From CAYTZH01 sp964442285 (GTDB lineage: Bacteria; Myxococcota_A; UBA9160; JAFDET01): 28,573 nucleotides of DNA. Shown piece after piece: positions 9,652 to 17,719 of the stretch. Under the pieces are notes generated by a model. The model was not told the DNA's origin and ran no database searches. It saw only the letters and a program-made list of their open reading frames with translations. Positions within the stretch are counted from its first letter, which is position 1; each line of letters begins with the position of its first letter. A program made the translations under genes and the position numbers. The stretch covers positions 1 through 28,573 of the forward strand of contig CAYTZH010000052.1 in the NCBI GenBank assembly GCA_964442285.1, given 5' to 3'.

Positions 9652-10398
9652 ATGACGGAGGCGGCTCCCCAGCGCGAGAGCGGGGGCCGCGGCGGCCTGC
9701 TCCTGAAGGTCGGCGTGGGCCTCGCGGCCGCGGCGGGCCTGATCGCGCTCGGGCGGATGGCGGGGGGCTACGTCCCCCAGTTCGCCGAGTGGGTCGACGG
9801 CCTGGGCCTGATCGGACCGGTGGTCTTCATCCTGGGCTACGCGGTGGCGGTCGTCGCCTTCATCCCCGGCTCGGTCCTGACCCTGGCGTCGGGAGCCATC
9901 TTCGGCCTGGTGGAGGGCACGATCTACGTCTTCGCCGCGGCGACCGTGGGCGCCACCGCGGCCTTCCTGATCGCCCGCTACCTGGCCCGCAACGCGGTCG
10001 AGGCGCGGGTGTCCGGAGACGCGCGCTTCGGCTCCATCGACCGGGCCGTCGGCGAGCAGGGCCGCAGGATCGTCTTCCTGCTGCGGCTCTCCCCGGTCTT
10101 CCCCTTCAACCTGCTGAACTACGGCCTCGGGCTGACGAAGGTGAAGCTCGGCGACTACGTGGTGGCGTCCCTGGGCATGCTGCCGGGCACCATCCTCTAC
10201 GTCTATACCGGCAGCCTGGCCGGCGAGGTGGCCGCCGCGGCCGGTGGCGCCGCGCCCGAGCGGGGCCCGGGCTACTACGCCGTCCTCGGCCTGGGCTTCG
10301 CCGCCACCCTGGCGGTGACGATCCTCGTCACCCGCACCGCCCGACGGGCGCTCCAGCAGAGCACCGACGTCGACATCGAGACCCCGGAGACCGCATGA
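9652..10398 (+). CDS. TVP38/TMEM64 (DedA-like VTT) integral membrane protein
   Basis: The 248-residue protein has about five to six hydrophobic segments and the VTT-domain hallmarks: FIPGSVLTLASGAIFG (re-entrant loop), then a short linker, RIVFLLRLSPVFPFNLLNYGLG and GMLPGTILYVYTGSLAG. Members are thought to move lipids or other small molecules across the membrane; the substrate here is unknown. I prefer ATG 9652 because GGAGGG sits 7 nt upstream, over ATG 9637, which lacks a site. The stop overlaps the next start in ATGA. Pairing, and even fusion, of a TVP38 protein with a MerA-like flavoprotein is something I recall from other bacteria, so the two probably work as one membrane redox unit. 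Confidence 0.9.
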   Translation: MTEAAPQRESGGRGGLLLKVGVGLAAAAGLIALGRMAGGYVPQFAEWVDGLGLIGPVVFILGYAVAVVAFIPGSVLTLASGAIFGLVEGTIYVFAAATVGATAAFLIARYLARNAVEARVSGDARFGSIDRAVGEQGRRIVFLLRLSPVFPFNLLNYGLGLTKVKLGDYVVASLGMLPGTILYVYTGSLAGEVAAAAGGAAPERGPGYYAVLGLGFAATLAVTILVTRTARRALQQSTDVDIETPETA

Positions 10399-11927
10399 AC
10401 GCCCTCGAGCCCCTGCGCATCCCCCCCGACGACGAGCACAACCGCCAGCTCGTCGCGAACGTCCACCCCGCCGACTGGCGGAACCCCACCCCGGACGGCC
10501 GCTACAACCTGGTGGTGATCGGCGCCGGCACCGGCGGCCTCATCACCGCGCTGATCGCCTCGAGCCTGGGCGCCAAGGTGGCCCTGGTGGAGCGCCACCT
10601 GATGGGCGGCGACTGCCTCAACGTGGGCTGCGTGCCCTCCAAGGCGGTGATCCGCGCCGCCCACCTGGCCCACGACGCCCGCGCGGCCCAGGGGCTGGGC
10701 CTGGCCGTGCCGGGCGAGCACGTCCCGGACTTCGCCACTGCCTGGGAGCGCATGCGCCGGGTGCGCGCGCACATCAGCCACGAGGACTCGGCCGAGCGCT
10801 ACTCCCGCGAGTTCGGCGTGGAGGTCTTCCTGGGCAACGCGCGCTTCGAGAGCGACGGCGTGGTCGACGTGGACGGCACGCGCCTCGAGTACGCCAAGGC
10901 CGTCATCGCCACCGGCGCCCGCGCCGCGGCGCCGCCCATCCCGGGCCTGGCGGAGACCGGGTATCTCGACAACGAGACGGTCTTCAACCTCACCGAGCGG
11001 CCGCGCCGCCTGGGCGTGATCGGGGCCGGCCCCATCGGCTGCGAGCTGGCCCAGAGCTTCCAGCGCCTCGGCACCCAGGTGACGATCTTCGAGCGGAGCG
11101 ACCAGATCCTCACCCGCGAGGACCCGGACGCCGCCCGCATCGTGCAGGACGCCTTCGGACGCGACGGCGTGGAGATGGTCTTCGGCTGCCAGCTCCAGAA
11201 GGTCGAGCGCAAGGGCGAGGAGAAGGTGATCCACCTCGTGTGCAGCGAGGGCACCCAGAAGCAGGTCGTCGTCGACGAGATCCTGGTGGGCGCCGGACGC
11301 GCTCCCAACGTGCAGGGTCTGGGCCTCGAGAAGGTCGACGTGGAGTACGACGAGCGCAACGGCGTCCACGTCGACGACCGCCTGCGCACCCGCAACCCGA
11401 AGATCTTCGCCGTGGGCGACGTCTGCATGAAGTGGAAGTTCACCCACGCCGCCGACGCCGCCGCCAAGATCGTGGTCCAGAACGCCCTCTTCTTCGGGCG
11501 CAAGAAGCTCTCGGACCTGATCATGCCGTGGTGCACCTACACCGACCCGGAGATCGCCCACGTCGGCCTCTACGAGCGGGACGCCGCCGCCCAGGGTCTG
11601 GCAATCGACACCTTCGAGGTGCCGATCGCGAAGGCCAACCGGGCCGTCACCGACGGTCACGAAGAGGGGCTGGTGAAGGTCCACGTGAAGCGGGGCACCG
11701 ACAAGATCGTGGGGGCCACCATCGTGGGCAGCCACGCCGGCGAGCTGATCACCCAGGTGACCCTGGCGATGAACCACAGGATCGGCCTGAGCGCCTTCGC
11801 GAGCGTGATCTACCCCTATCCCACCCAGGGGGAGGCCCTGAAGGCGACTTCGGGGCTCTACTCGCGCACCCGGCTCACGCCGACCATCAAGAAGCTGTTC
11901 ACGACGCTCCTGCGCTGGCGCCGCTGA
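10395..11927 (+). CDS. MerA-like pyridine nucleotide-disulfide oxidoreductase
   Basis: The 510-residue flavoprotein has FAD-binding VVIGAGTGGL (from about residue 40), the redox-active disulfide C74-LNVG-C79 followed by VPSK, NAD(P)-binding LGVIGAGPIGCELAQSF, and the second FAD motif IFAVGDV. The family includes dihydrolipoamide dehydrogenase and mercuric reductase. The C-terminal active-site block reads YPYPTQGEALKA: the His of lipoamide dehydrogenases (HxHPTxxE) is Tyr475 while the Glu (E480) is kept. That is closer to mercuric reductase, yet the C-terminal Cys-Cys pair of true MerA is missing (it ends LLRWRR). So it is unlikely to be a lipoamide dehydrogenase or an authentic mercury reductase. 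The substrate is unknown. Translation is coupled to the TVP38-like gene. Confidence 0.88.
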   Translation: MNALEPLRIPPDDEHNRQLVANVHPADWRNPTPDGRYNLVVIGAGTGGLITALIASSLGAKVALVERHLMGGDCLNVGCVPSKAVIRAAHLAHDARAAQGLGLAVPGEHVPDFATAWERMRRVRAHISHEDSAERYSREFGVEVFLGNARFESDGVVDVDGTRLEYAKAVIATGARAAAPPIPGLAETGYLDNETVFNLTERPRRLGVIGAGPIGCELAQSFQRLGTQVTIFERSDQILTREDPDAARIVQDAFGRDGVEMVFGCQLQKVERKGEEKVIHLVCSEGTQKQVVVDEILVGAGRAPNVQGLGLEKVDVEYDERNGVHVDDRLRTRNPKIFAVGDVCMKWKFTHAADAAAKIVVQNALFFGRKKLSDLIMPWCTYTDPEIAHVGLYERDAAAQGLAIDTFEVPIAKANRAVTDGHEEGLVKVHVKRGTDKIVGATIVGSHAGELITQVTLAMNHRIGLSAFASVIYPYPTQGEALKATSGLYSRTRLTPTIKKLFTTLLRWRR

Positions 11928-11954
11928 GCCCGCGCCGACGGCACCGACGAAGCG

Positions 11955-12701
11955 TCAGGCCGCCGGGCCCCGATAGGCGGCCAGGGCGGCCCCCACGATG
12001 CCGGCGGTGTTGCGCATCCCCGCCGGCACGATCTCGGTCTCGCGCTCGAGCCTCGGCAGGAACTTCTCGTGCTTCTTGCTGATGCCGCCGCCGATGACGA
12101 TGAGGTCCGGTCGCACCAGGAGCTCGTAGCAGGCGAGCACCCGATCGAGCTCCTTGCTCCACTTCTTCCAGGAGAGGTCTTCCTCCTCCCGCACCCGGGC
12201 CGCGGCGCGCTTCTCGGCGGCCACGCCGCCCACCTCCGCGTGCCCCAGCTCGGTGTTGGGAACGAGCTGGCCGTCCAGAAAGAGGGCCGAGCCGATTCCC
12301 GTACCCAGGGTGATCACCAGCACCACGCCGGAGCGGTCGACGCCCGCACCGAAGCGCACCTCCGCCAGACCTGCGGCGTCCGCGTCGTTGATCACCGCCA
12401 CGGGCCCGTCACCGCAGACGGCGCCGATGCAGGCGGCTGCGTCGACGCCGATCCACTCCTCGGACAGGTTCGCCGCGGTGAGCACGCGACCGCGGCACAC
12501 GACGCCGGGGAAGCCGCAGCCCACGGGCCCGGACCAGCCCAGGTCGCTCACCAGGTCCGCGATCACGGCCACCACCGCGCCCGGCTCGGCCGGCTGGGGC
12601 GTCGGCCGGCGCAGCCGCTCGCTCAGGAGCTCACCGCGGGCCGTGTCCACCACGGCCGCCTTGACGCCCGAGCCCCCGATGTCGACACCCAGGATCTCCA
12701 C
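11955..12701 (-). CDS. ppgK: ROK-family glucokinase, probably polyphosphate-dependent
   Basis: The 248-residue kinase has the ROK phosphate-binding start GVDIGGSGVKAAVVD, GFPGVV, the catalytic Asp in NDADAAGLAE, LGTGIGSALFLDGQLVPNTELGH, and DLIVIGGGISKKHEKFLPRL. The short length, the SWKKWSKELDRVL block and GGGISKK near the C-terminus match polyphosphate glucokinases, which phosphorylate glucose using polyphosphate and/or ATP. The CxCGxxxC zinc motif of many other ROK proteins is absent. GTG 12701 follows GAAGGGAAGG. The gene lies opposite to its neighbours, inside what otherwise looks like a YHS-TVP38-MerA-like-DUF547 group. A 13-bp direct repeat (11943-11955 and 12804-12816) flanks it, possibly by chance. 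Confidence 0.82.
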   Translation of the reverse strand: MEILGVDIGGSGVKAAVVDTARGELLSERLRRPTPQPAEPGAVVAVIADLVSDLGWSGPVGCGFPGVVCRGRVLTAANLSEEWIGVDAAACIGAVCGDGPVAVINDADAAGLAEVRFGAGVDRSGVVLVITLGTGIGSALFLDGQLVPNTELGHAEVGGVAAEKRAAARVREEEDLSWKKWSKELDRVLACYELLVRPDLIVIGGGISKKHEKFLPRLERETEIVPAGMRNTAGIVGAALAAYRGPAA

Positions 12702-12834
12702 AGGCCTTCCCTTCTCGCCGGCCCCCCGGGAACGCTAGGCCGCGCTCCCGGCAGCGTCGAGCGCTGAAACGCGGCCCGCCCCGCCAGCATCCGACCCCCC
12801 GAGACCGACGAAGCGTTCCCATGAGGAGTCACCC

Positions 12835-13677
12835 ATGTCCCCGCTCCACGCCATCCGGCGCCTCCCGGCCGGCCTGATCGCTCTCGCCCTGGCCAGCCTG
12901 ACCGCCGGCGCCGCCACCGCCGCGCCGAGCGCCGAGGCCTGGGCCCGCTGGACCCGCCACGACCCGAACGCCACCGGCCGGGTGGACCACGCCGCCTGGG
13001 ATGCGTTCCTGCAGCGCTACGTCTCCACCGACCGCGCGGGCCTGAACCGCCTGGCCTACGGGCGCGTATCGGCGAACGACAAGGCGGCCCTGAAGGCCTA
13101 CCTCGAGCGACTCGGCGGCACCCCGGTCAGCCGTCTGGCCCGCGACGAGCAGCGCGCCTTCTGGATCAACCTCTACAACGCCCTCACCGTGGACGTGGTG
13201 CTCGACCACTACCCGGTGGCCAGCATCCGCGACATCGACATCTCCCCGGGGCTCTTCAGCAACGGACCCTGGGGCAAGAAGCTGATCCGCATCGAGGGCG
13301 TCGAGGTCTCGCTCGACGACGTCGAGCACCGCATCCTGCGCCCGATCTGGCAGGACCCGCGCGTCCACTACGCGGTCAACTGCGCTTCGGTGGGCTGCCC
13401 GAACCTGATGCAGCGCGCATTCACCGCCGAGAACACCGAGTCCCTGCTGGACGCCGGCGCCCGCGCCTACATCAACAGCCCCCGCGGCGTGTCCCTGCGC
13501 GGCAATCGGGCCACCGTGTCGAGCATCTACTCCTGGTTCCAGGAGGACTTCGGCGACAGCGAGGCCGGCGTGCTCGCGCACGTCCGGCAGTACGCCGAGC
13601 CGGCGCTGCGCAAGCAGCTCGAGACCGCCTCGATCGCCGGCTACGACTACGACTGGAGCCTGAACGACGCCCGCTAG
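12835..13677 (+). CDS. Exported DUF547 protein
   Basis: The 280-residue product has a Sec signal peptide (LPAGLIALALASLTAGAATA, cleavage near residue 30) and one DUF547 domain. Conserved blocks are FWINLYNALTVDVVLDHYP, SLDDVEHRILR, RVHYAVNCASVGCPNL (paired Cys) and SWFQEDFG. Biochemical function is not known. The start at 12835 has AGGAG 6-7 nt upstream. In other bacteria I recall DUF547 genes near MerA-like and TVP38 genes; here they are separated only by ppgK on the opposite strand, so membership of that envelope redox module is plausible but inferred. The 3' end converges on glutamate dehydrogenase. Confidence 0.88.
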   Translation: MSPLHAIRRLPAGLIALALASLTAGAATAAPSAEAWARWTRHDPNATGRVDHAAWDAFLQRYVSTDRAGLNRLAYGRVSANDKAALKAYLERLGGTPVSRLARDEQRAFWINLYNALTVDVVLDHYPVASIRDIDISPGLFSNGPWGKKLIRIEGVEVSLDDVEHRILRPIWQDPRVHYAVNCASVGCPNLMQRAFTAENTESLLDAGARAYINSPRGVSLRGNRATVSSIYSWFQEDFGDSEAGVLAHVRQYAEPALRKQLETASIAGYDYDWSLNDAR

Positions 13678-13699
13678 ATCCGCACCCGCCGCGGCGGAT
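13678..13699. terminator. Possible bidirectional hairpin between convergent genes
   Basis: ATCCGC (13678-13683) pairs with GCGGAT (13694-13699); the intervening bases contain the palindrome CGCCGCGGCG and can extend pairing. It lies exactly between the DUF547 stop and the glutamate dehydrogenase stop. There is no T-tract on either side. Confidence 0.3.
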
Positions 13700-13702
13700 G
13701 CG

Positions 13703-14989
13703 CTACTTGTGGCCGTTCTGGAAGAAGTCCCGGCCGCCGTGGGAGCGGTAGGCGCCGGCGATGCGGCGCAGGGCCACGGTGTAGGCGGCCGCCCGGAGCG
13801 AGACGCCCTCGTCCTGGTGGGTGTTCCAGACGCGGTCGAAGGCGTCGACCATCTTGTCCTCGAGGCGGCTGCGCACGTCCTCCAGGGTCCAGGGATAGCC
13901 CTGGCGGTTCTGCACCCACTCGAAGTAGCTGACGGTCACGCCGCCGGCGTTGGCCAGCACGTCGGGCAGCACCTTGATGCCCCGGGACTCGAGCAGCGGG
14001 TCGGCCTCGCTGGTGATGGGGCCGTTGGCCACCTCGACGATGTGGGGCGCCTTGACGAGGGCGGCGTTGCCCTTGTGGATGACGCCCTCCAGGGCCGCCG
14101 GGATCAGCAGGTCCACGTCGAGGCCCAGGAGCTCCTCGTTGCTGAGCTTCTGGTGGTCGACGAGCTCGCACACCGAGCCGTGACAGTAGACGGCCTCGAG
14201 CCGGCGGGTCTCCTGCTTGTGCTGGTAGAGGCTCTCCACGTCCAGGCCCGACTCGGCGTAGACGGCGCCCTTGGAGTCGCTGGCGGCCACGATGCGGTAG
14301 CCGTCGGCGTGGAGCAGGCGGGTCACGTGGTAGCCGGCGTTGCCGAAGCCCTGCACGGCCACCCGGACGTCGCGGGGCTGGAGCCCCAGGCGCTGGGCCA
14401 GGGCCCGGATCACCAGGTAGGCGCCGCGGCCGGTGGCCTCGTCGCGTCCGAGGCTCCCGCCGAGCTCCACCGGCTTGCCGGTGATCACGCCGGGGGCCTG
14501 CAGGCGGCGGATGGTCTGGTACTCGTCGGCCATCCAGCCCATGATGCGGGCGTTGGTGTAGACGTCGGGCGCGGGGATGTCCTTGTCGGGGCCGATGTGG
14601 TCGGCCATGGCGCGCACGTAGGCGCGCGAGAGGCGCTCGAGCTCCAGGGGCGAGAGCTCCTTCGGATCCACCCGCACGCCGCCCTTGCCGCCCCCGTACG
14701 GGAGGCCCACCACGGCGCACTTGAGGGTCATCCAGAGGGCGAGGGCCTGCACCTCCTCGACGCTGACGTCGGGGTGGTAGCGGATGCCGCCCTTGGTGGG
14801 GCCGAGGATCGTGCTGTGACGACAGCGATGACCGGGGAAGTAGCGGGTAGAGCCGTCGTCCATGCGCACCGGCAGCGAGGCGGTCAGCACCTCCTTCGGG
14901 TGTCGCAGCATCTCCACGACGTCGGGCTCGACGCCGGACTTCTCTCCGATGCGCTCGAGCCGCGCGACGGCATCCTCGAAGACGTTCAT
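13703..14989 (-). CDS. gdhA: Glutamate dehydrogenase (Glu/Leu/Phe/Val dehydrogenase family)
   Basis: The 428-residue protein is typical of hexameric glutamate dehydrogenases, which interconvert glutamate and 2-oxoglutarate plus ammonia. Visible blocks: GPTKGGIRYHPDVSVEEV, WMTLKCAVVGLPYGGGKGG (catalytic Lys region), PAPDVYTNARIMGWM, ATGRGAYLV, the Rossmann motif VQGFGNAGYH, and LANAGGVTVSYFEWVQN. The residue after the glycine motif suggests NAD use, but cofactor preference is uncertain. ATG 14989 is preceded by AGGAGGAG. It lies 38 bp downstream of the Trx/MsrA-like gene on the same strand and may be last in that transcript, although its strong ribosome site would also fit independent expression. 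A leucine dehydrogenase is less likely at this length. Confidence 0.95.
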   Translation of the reverse strand: MNVFEDAVARLERIGEKSGVEPDVVEMLRHPKEVLTASLPVRMDDGSTRYFPGHRCRHSTILGPTKGGIRYHPDVSVEEVQALALWMTLKCAVVGLPYGGGKGGVRVDPKELSPLELERLSRAYVRAMADHIGPDKDIPAPDVYTNARIMGWMADEYQTIRRLQAPGVITGKPVELGGSLGRDEATGRGAYLVIRALAQRLGLQPRDVRVAVQGFGNAGYHVTRLLHADGYRIVAASDSKGAVYAESGLDVESLYQHKQETRRLEAVYCHGSVCELVDHQKLSNEELLGLDVDLLIPAALEGVIHKGNAALVKAPHIVEVANGPITSEADPLLESRGIKVLPDVLANAGGVTVSYFEWVQNRQGYPWTLEDVRSRLEDKMVDAFDRVWNTHQDEGVSLRAAAYTVALRRIAGAYRSHGGRDFFQNGHK

Positions 14990-15027
14990 CTGCTCCTCCT
15001 CTCGATGGGATCCCTCGTCGGGCGTCC

Positions 15028-16029
15028 TCAGCGGTGGCTTGAGATGCCGGCGGCGGCGGTCGGGGTCTCGCCGGAGAGCGCCGCCCGCTGGCGCGGGCTC
15101 AGCCAGCGCGCGGGGTCGTCGCCGGAGGCCAGGGCCGCGTTCACCCGGGTGCGCTGGAGCGGGGTCAGGTCCAGCGCCGCCAGGGGCGATGCCCGCAGAT
15201 GCCGCTGCTGGTCCGAGGCCCGCGCGCTGCGCATCGCTCCGGGCGCGCGCCGCACCGCGTCGGCGCCGAGGACCGCCGCGGCCGCCCGCTCCTGGCCGGC
15301 GTCCGGGACGAACACGCTGCGGGCGCAGCCGCCCCGCCGCGCGGCCCGCCAGAGCCGCTCGCGGGAGGTCCGCTTCGGGTCGAAGCGCACCTCCACCACC
15401 TCGCGGCCGCCGAGCCAGCCCGCCCGGGTGCCCACGACGCCGGGCAGGCCGCCCAGGCACGCCTCGCCCGACCAGAAGCAGTGCATCTCGAACACCGCGC
15501 GCTCGGCGCGCGGAACGGACTCCTCGGCCAGGAGCGCGAGGTAGGCGGGCACGGGGCGCCCGGCGGCCTGCAGCGCCCGCAGCATGCGCGTCGCGATCCC
15601 GTGTCGGCTCCAGACGCCGTCGGCGCGGGGCAGCAGATCGCGGGCCTCGGAATCGAGGAAGCGCACCACCGGATTGTTCCAGGCGGGCTCGCCGAAGCGC
15701 CGCAGCACCTCGGCATCGCGCCCGGGCCGGTTGTTGAGGACGGCCACGGGAACGAACGCGGACTCGATCGCCTCCGCCAGGAGCGGGTGGGAGAGCACGC
15801 TCTCGCCGAAGCCGACGCAGGTCGCGCAGCCGGGAACCTCCTGGAAGAGCACGAACAGGGGACGGCCGGTGCGCCGGGCGACGGCCTGTCCGGCGTCGAA
15901 GTCGCGGATCCAGTCGACGCGACCGAGCTCGCGCGGACCGTCGGCTCGGGCGGCGTCGGACCGCGGCGCCGCGATCAGGAGCGGCGCGAGCGCGAACGCG
16001 AGACACAGCGGGAGCGCGAGCTTGCTCAT
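15028..16029 (-). CDS. Secreted thioredoxin-like / MsrA-like fusion protein (VPGUxxT-type, Cys form)
   Basis: The 333-residue product has a signal peptide (LALPLCLAFALAPLLIAAPRSDA), then a thioredoxin-like domain with FVLFQEVPGCATCVGFG (C68-A-T-C71). A second region has CFWSGEACLGGLPGVVGTRAGWLGG (C184) followed by VVEVRFDPKR. This closely resembles the catalytic GCFWGxE...GxxGG block of peptide methionine sulfoxide reductase A. The tail LTPLQRTRVNAALASGDD...LSPRQ is a further conserved-looking block. I recall an NCBI family named VPGUxxT thioredoxin-like (seleno)protein with this layout; here the Sec position is a normal Cys codon (TGC). Likely role: periplasmic thiol or methionine-sulfoxide redox chemistry. 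GGAGG precedes ATG 16029. It lies 30 bp after the DUF3179 gene, so one operon is likely. Confidence 0.82.
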   Translation of the reverse strand: MSKLALPLCLAFALAPLLIAAPRSDAARADGPRELGRVDWIRDFDAGQAVARRTGRPLFVLFQEVPGCATCVGFGESVLSHPLLAEAIESAFVPVAVLNNRPGRDAEVLRRFGEPAWNNPVVRFLDSEARDLLPRADGVWSRHGIATRMLRALQAAGRPVPAYLALLAEESVPRAERAVFEMHCFWSGEACLGGLPGVVGTRAGWLGGREVVEVRFDPKRTSRERLWRAARRGGCARSVFVPDAGQERAAAAVLGADAVRRAPGAMRSARASDQQRHLRASPLAALDLTPLQRTRVNAALASGDDPARWLSPRQRAALSGETPTAAAGISSHR

Positions 16030-16059
16030 GGGAACCTCCGGAAGGGTAGCGGGAAGGGC

Positions 16060-17547
16060 TCAGCCGTCGTCGGCCGTGGCGCCGTGCAGCAGGGTGCCCG
16101 GGTGGTAGCTGCTCCAGCCGAACCAGTAGGCCAGGTGGCCCGGGAGGCGCTCGGCGCGGGCGCCGTCCGGCCCGACCAGCGCTTCCTCGGTCACCTGCCA
16201 GGGGCGCCCCTCGCCGTCGAGGAGGGCTCCGTCCTCCAGGCGCAGTCGGCGCTCGCCGGTGCGATAGGCGCGGACCGCCGCACCCGCGGCGTAGCGGGCC
16301 GGTCCGGTCCGGACGCTGCGACCGTCCACCCGGATCACGGGCCCGGTGGCGAGCAGCGCGAGCCCCTCGCCGCCCACGGTGTCGTGGAGGATCCCGACCT
16401 CCACCAGCGCCTCGACGGGATAGGCCTTGGGCACCCCCCCCAGCTCGAGGCCGAAGACCTGGGCCTTGGCGGGCAGCAGCCGGCTGCGCTGCCGGACCGG
16501 GAACATGGTCTCGGGCGAAGCGAAGTAGCCGGCGTAGGCGGCGCCGGGCGTGTAGGGCCGGGAGAAGCCCGTGTCGAGGGAGAGCACCCGGGTCTCGGGG
16601 TGCCGCGCGCGCCAGTCGGACCAGCGGGTCACCACCACCGGCAGCCGCTCGAGGCGGAGCCCGGTCGCGGCAAGCTTGCCGAGGACCGGTCGGCCCGTGA
16701 ACTGGTTCCACAGGGTGCGGGTCTGGCGGTCGACCATCAGCTTGTTGCTGCGCATCAGGAAGCCGGACGAGCCGAAGTCGTAGGTCTGGCCGTCGGCGGC
16801 GCGGCCGCGGTAGGCGATGCCGGCGCCGCACAGGGTGCAGTAGGCGATCGAGAAGTCCACGCCGCCCAGGCGGTCGTTCACCATCTCGTGCCAGTCCATG
16901 ATGCGGAGCGGATAGGCGCGGGCCTCGCCACCCAGGGCGATGCCGAAGACGGGGTCGTCGTCGCCCAGGTAGTCGACGTCCTCCGCGGCCACGTGCTTCG
17001 GGCGATCCAGGGCCGGGATGCCCTCGTAGGCCACGCCCCCCCAGACCACCTCCTCGACCCGGATGCGGCTCGGCGCGCCGGCGTAGAGCACCTCGGCGAA
17101 GCGCTCGTCGATGCGGCCGAGAAGCTCCCCCTTCCAGCCCACGAAGCCGGGCGGCGCCGCGAGATCGGTGCCGGCGTACCACGCCACCCAGGCGGGCCAG
17201 TCGCCGCCGAAGGACTGCCCGGTCAGCTTCTCCAGGGCGCGGGTGCTGGCCGCGCCGGCCGCCGGGCTGGCGATCCCCATCTCCGCCGCCCGCAGCAGCT
17301 CGATGAAGACCCCGGCGAAGCGGGTGTCGCCCACCTCGACCACCCGGTCGATGGCCTCGCGAGCCGCGCTCGCGGAGCTTCCGAGCAGGACCGCGAGCGC
17401 CCGCTCGACCTCCGGCGTGGTCAGCTCGCCCGCCTCCGCCCGGACGCCGCCCGTGGCGAGAACGAGTCCCGCGGTCAGGCCGAGGCCGACCGTCGCGGTC
17501 CGGATCCGGGCGGCGAACCCGCGCCGCGCGCTCCCTTTGTGGGCCAT
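16060..17547 (-). CDS. Exported DUF3179 protein
   Basis: The 495-residue product begins MAHKGSARRG and then a signal peptide (residues about 18-38, ending GVRAEAG). A helical, Ala-rich stretch follows, then the DUF3179 domain: RAYPLRIMDWHEMVND, SIAYCTLCGAGIAYRG (C237 and C240), FGSSGFLMRSNKLMVDR, TLWNQFTGRPVLG, and a second AYPVEALV block. The function of DUF3179 is unknown; some members are, as I recall, selenoproteins at the CxxC-like site, whereas both positions here are TGC Cys codons. I chose ATG 17547 because the signal peptide starts there; the frame is open to 17742, but that would overlap the divergent 74-aa gene. No strong Shine-Dalgarno precedes it. It probably leads the operon with the Trx/MsrA-like gene. 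Confidence 0.85.
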   Translation of the reverse strand: MAHKGSARRGFAARIRTATVGLGLTAGLVLATGGVRAEAGELTTPEVERALAVLLGSSASAAREAIDRVVEVGDTRFAGVFIELLRAAEMGIASPAAGAASTRALEKLTGQSFGGDWPAWVAWYAGTDLAAPPGFVGWKGELLGRIDERFAEVLYAGAPSRIRVEEVVWGGVAYEGIPALDRPKHVAAEDVDYLGDDDPVFGIALGGEARAYPLRIMDWHEMVNDRLGGVDFSIAYCTLCGAGIAYRGRAADGQTYDFGSSGFLMRSNKLMVDRQTRTLWNQFTGRPVLGKLAATGLRLERLPVVVTRWSDWRARHPETRVLSLDTGFSRPYTPGAAYAGYFASPETMFPVRQRSRLLPAKAQVFGLELGGVPKAYPVEALVEVGILHDTVGGEGLALLATGPVIRVDGRSVRTGPARYAAGAAVRAYRTGERRLRLEDGALLDGEGRPWQVTEEALVGPDGARAERLPGHLAYWFGWSSYHPGTLLHGATADDG

Positions 17548-17719
17548 GCCGGCTTGGATGCGCCGCGCCGATCGGCGTTCCGGCGTGAATCCGCGCCGGG
17601 CACCGCGCGTCGAAGCGAGCTCGGACCCGGGGGACGGGGTGGACGGAGTGTCCCGGGTCACGGCGCCGATTCGTCCGGAGCGCCATGCTCGGCCGTATCG
17701 GTGAACGGAGGGAGTCGCC

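Noticed and set aside
10395..11927. Mercury resistance (mer) operon
   Set aside because: There is no MerR, MerT or MerP, no heavy-metal N-terminal domain and no C-terminal Cys pair on the flavoprotein.
15800..16860. Selenocysteine codons in the Trx/MsrA-like and DUF3179 genes
   Set aside because: The active-site positions are TGC Cys codons and both frames run through without TGA, so recoding is not needed.
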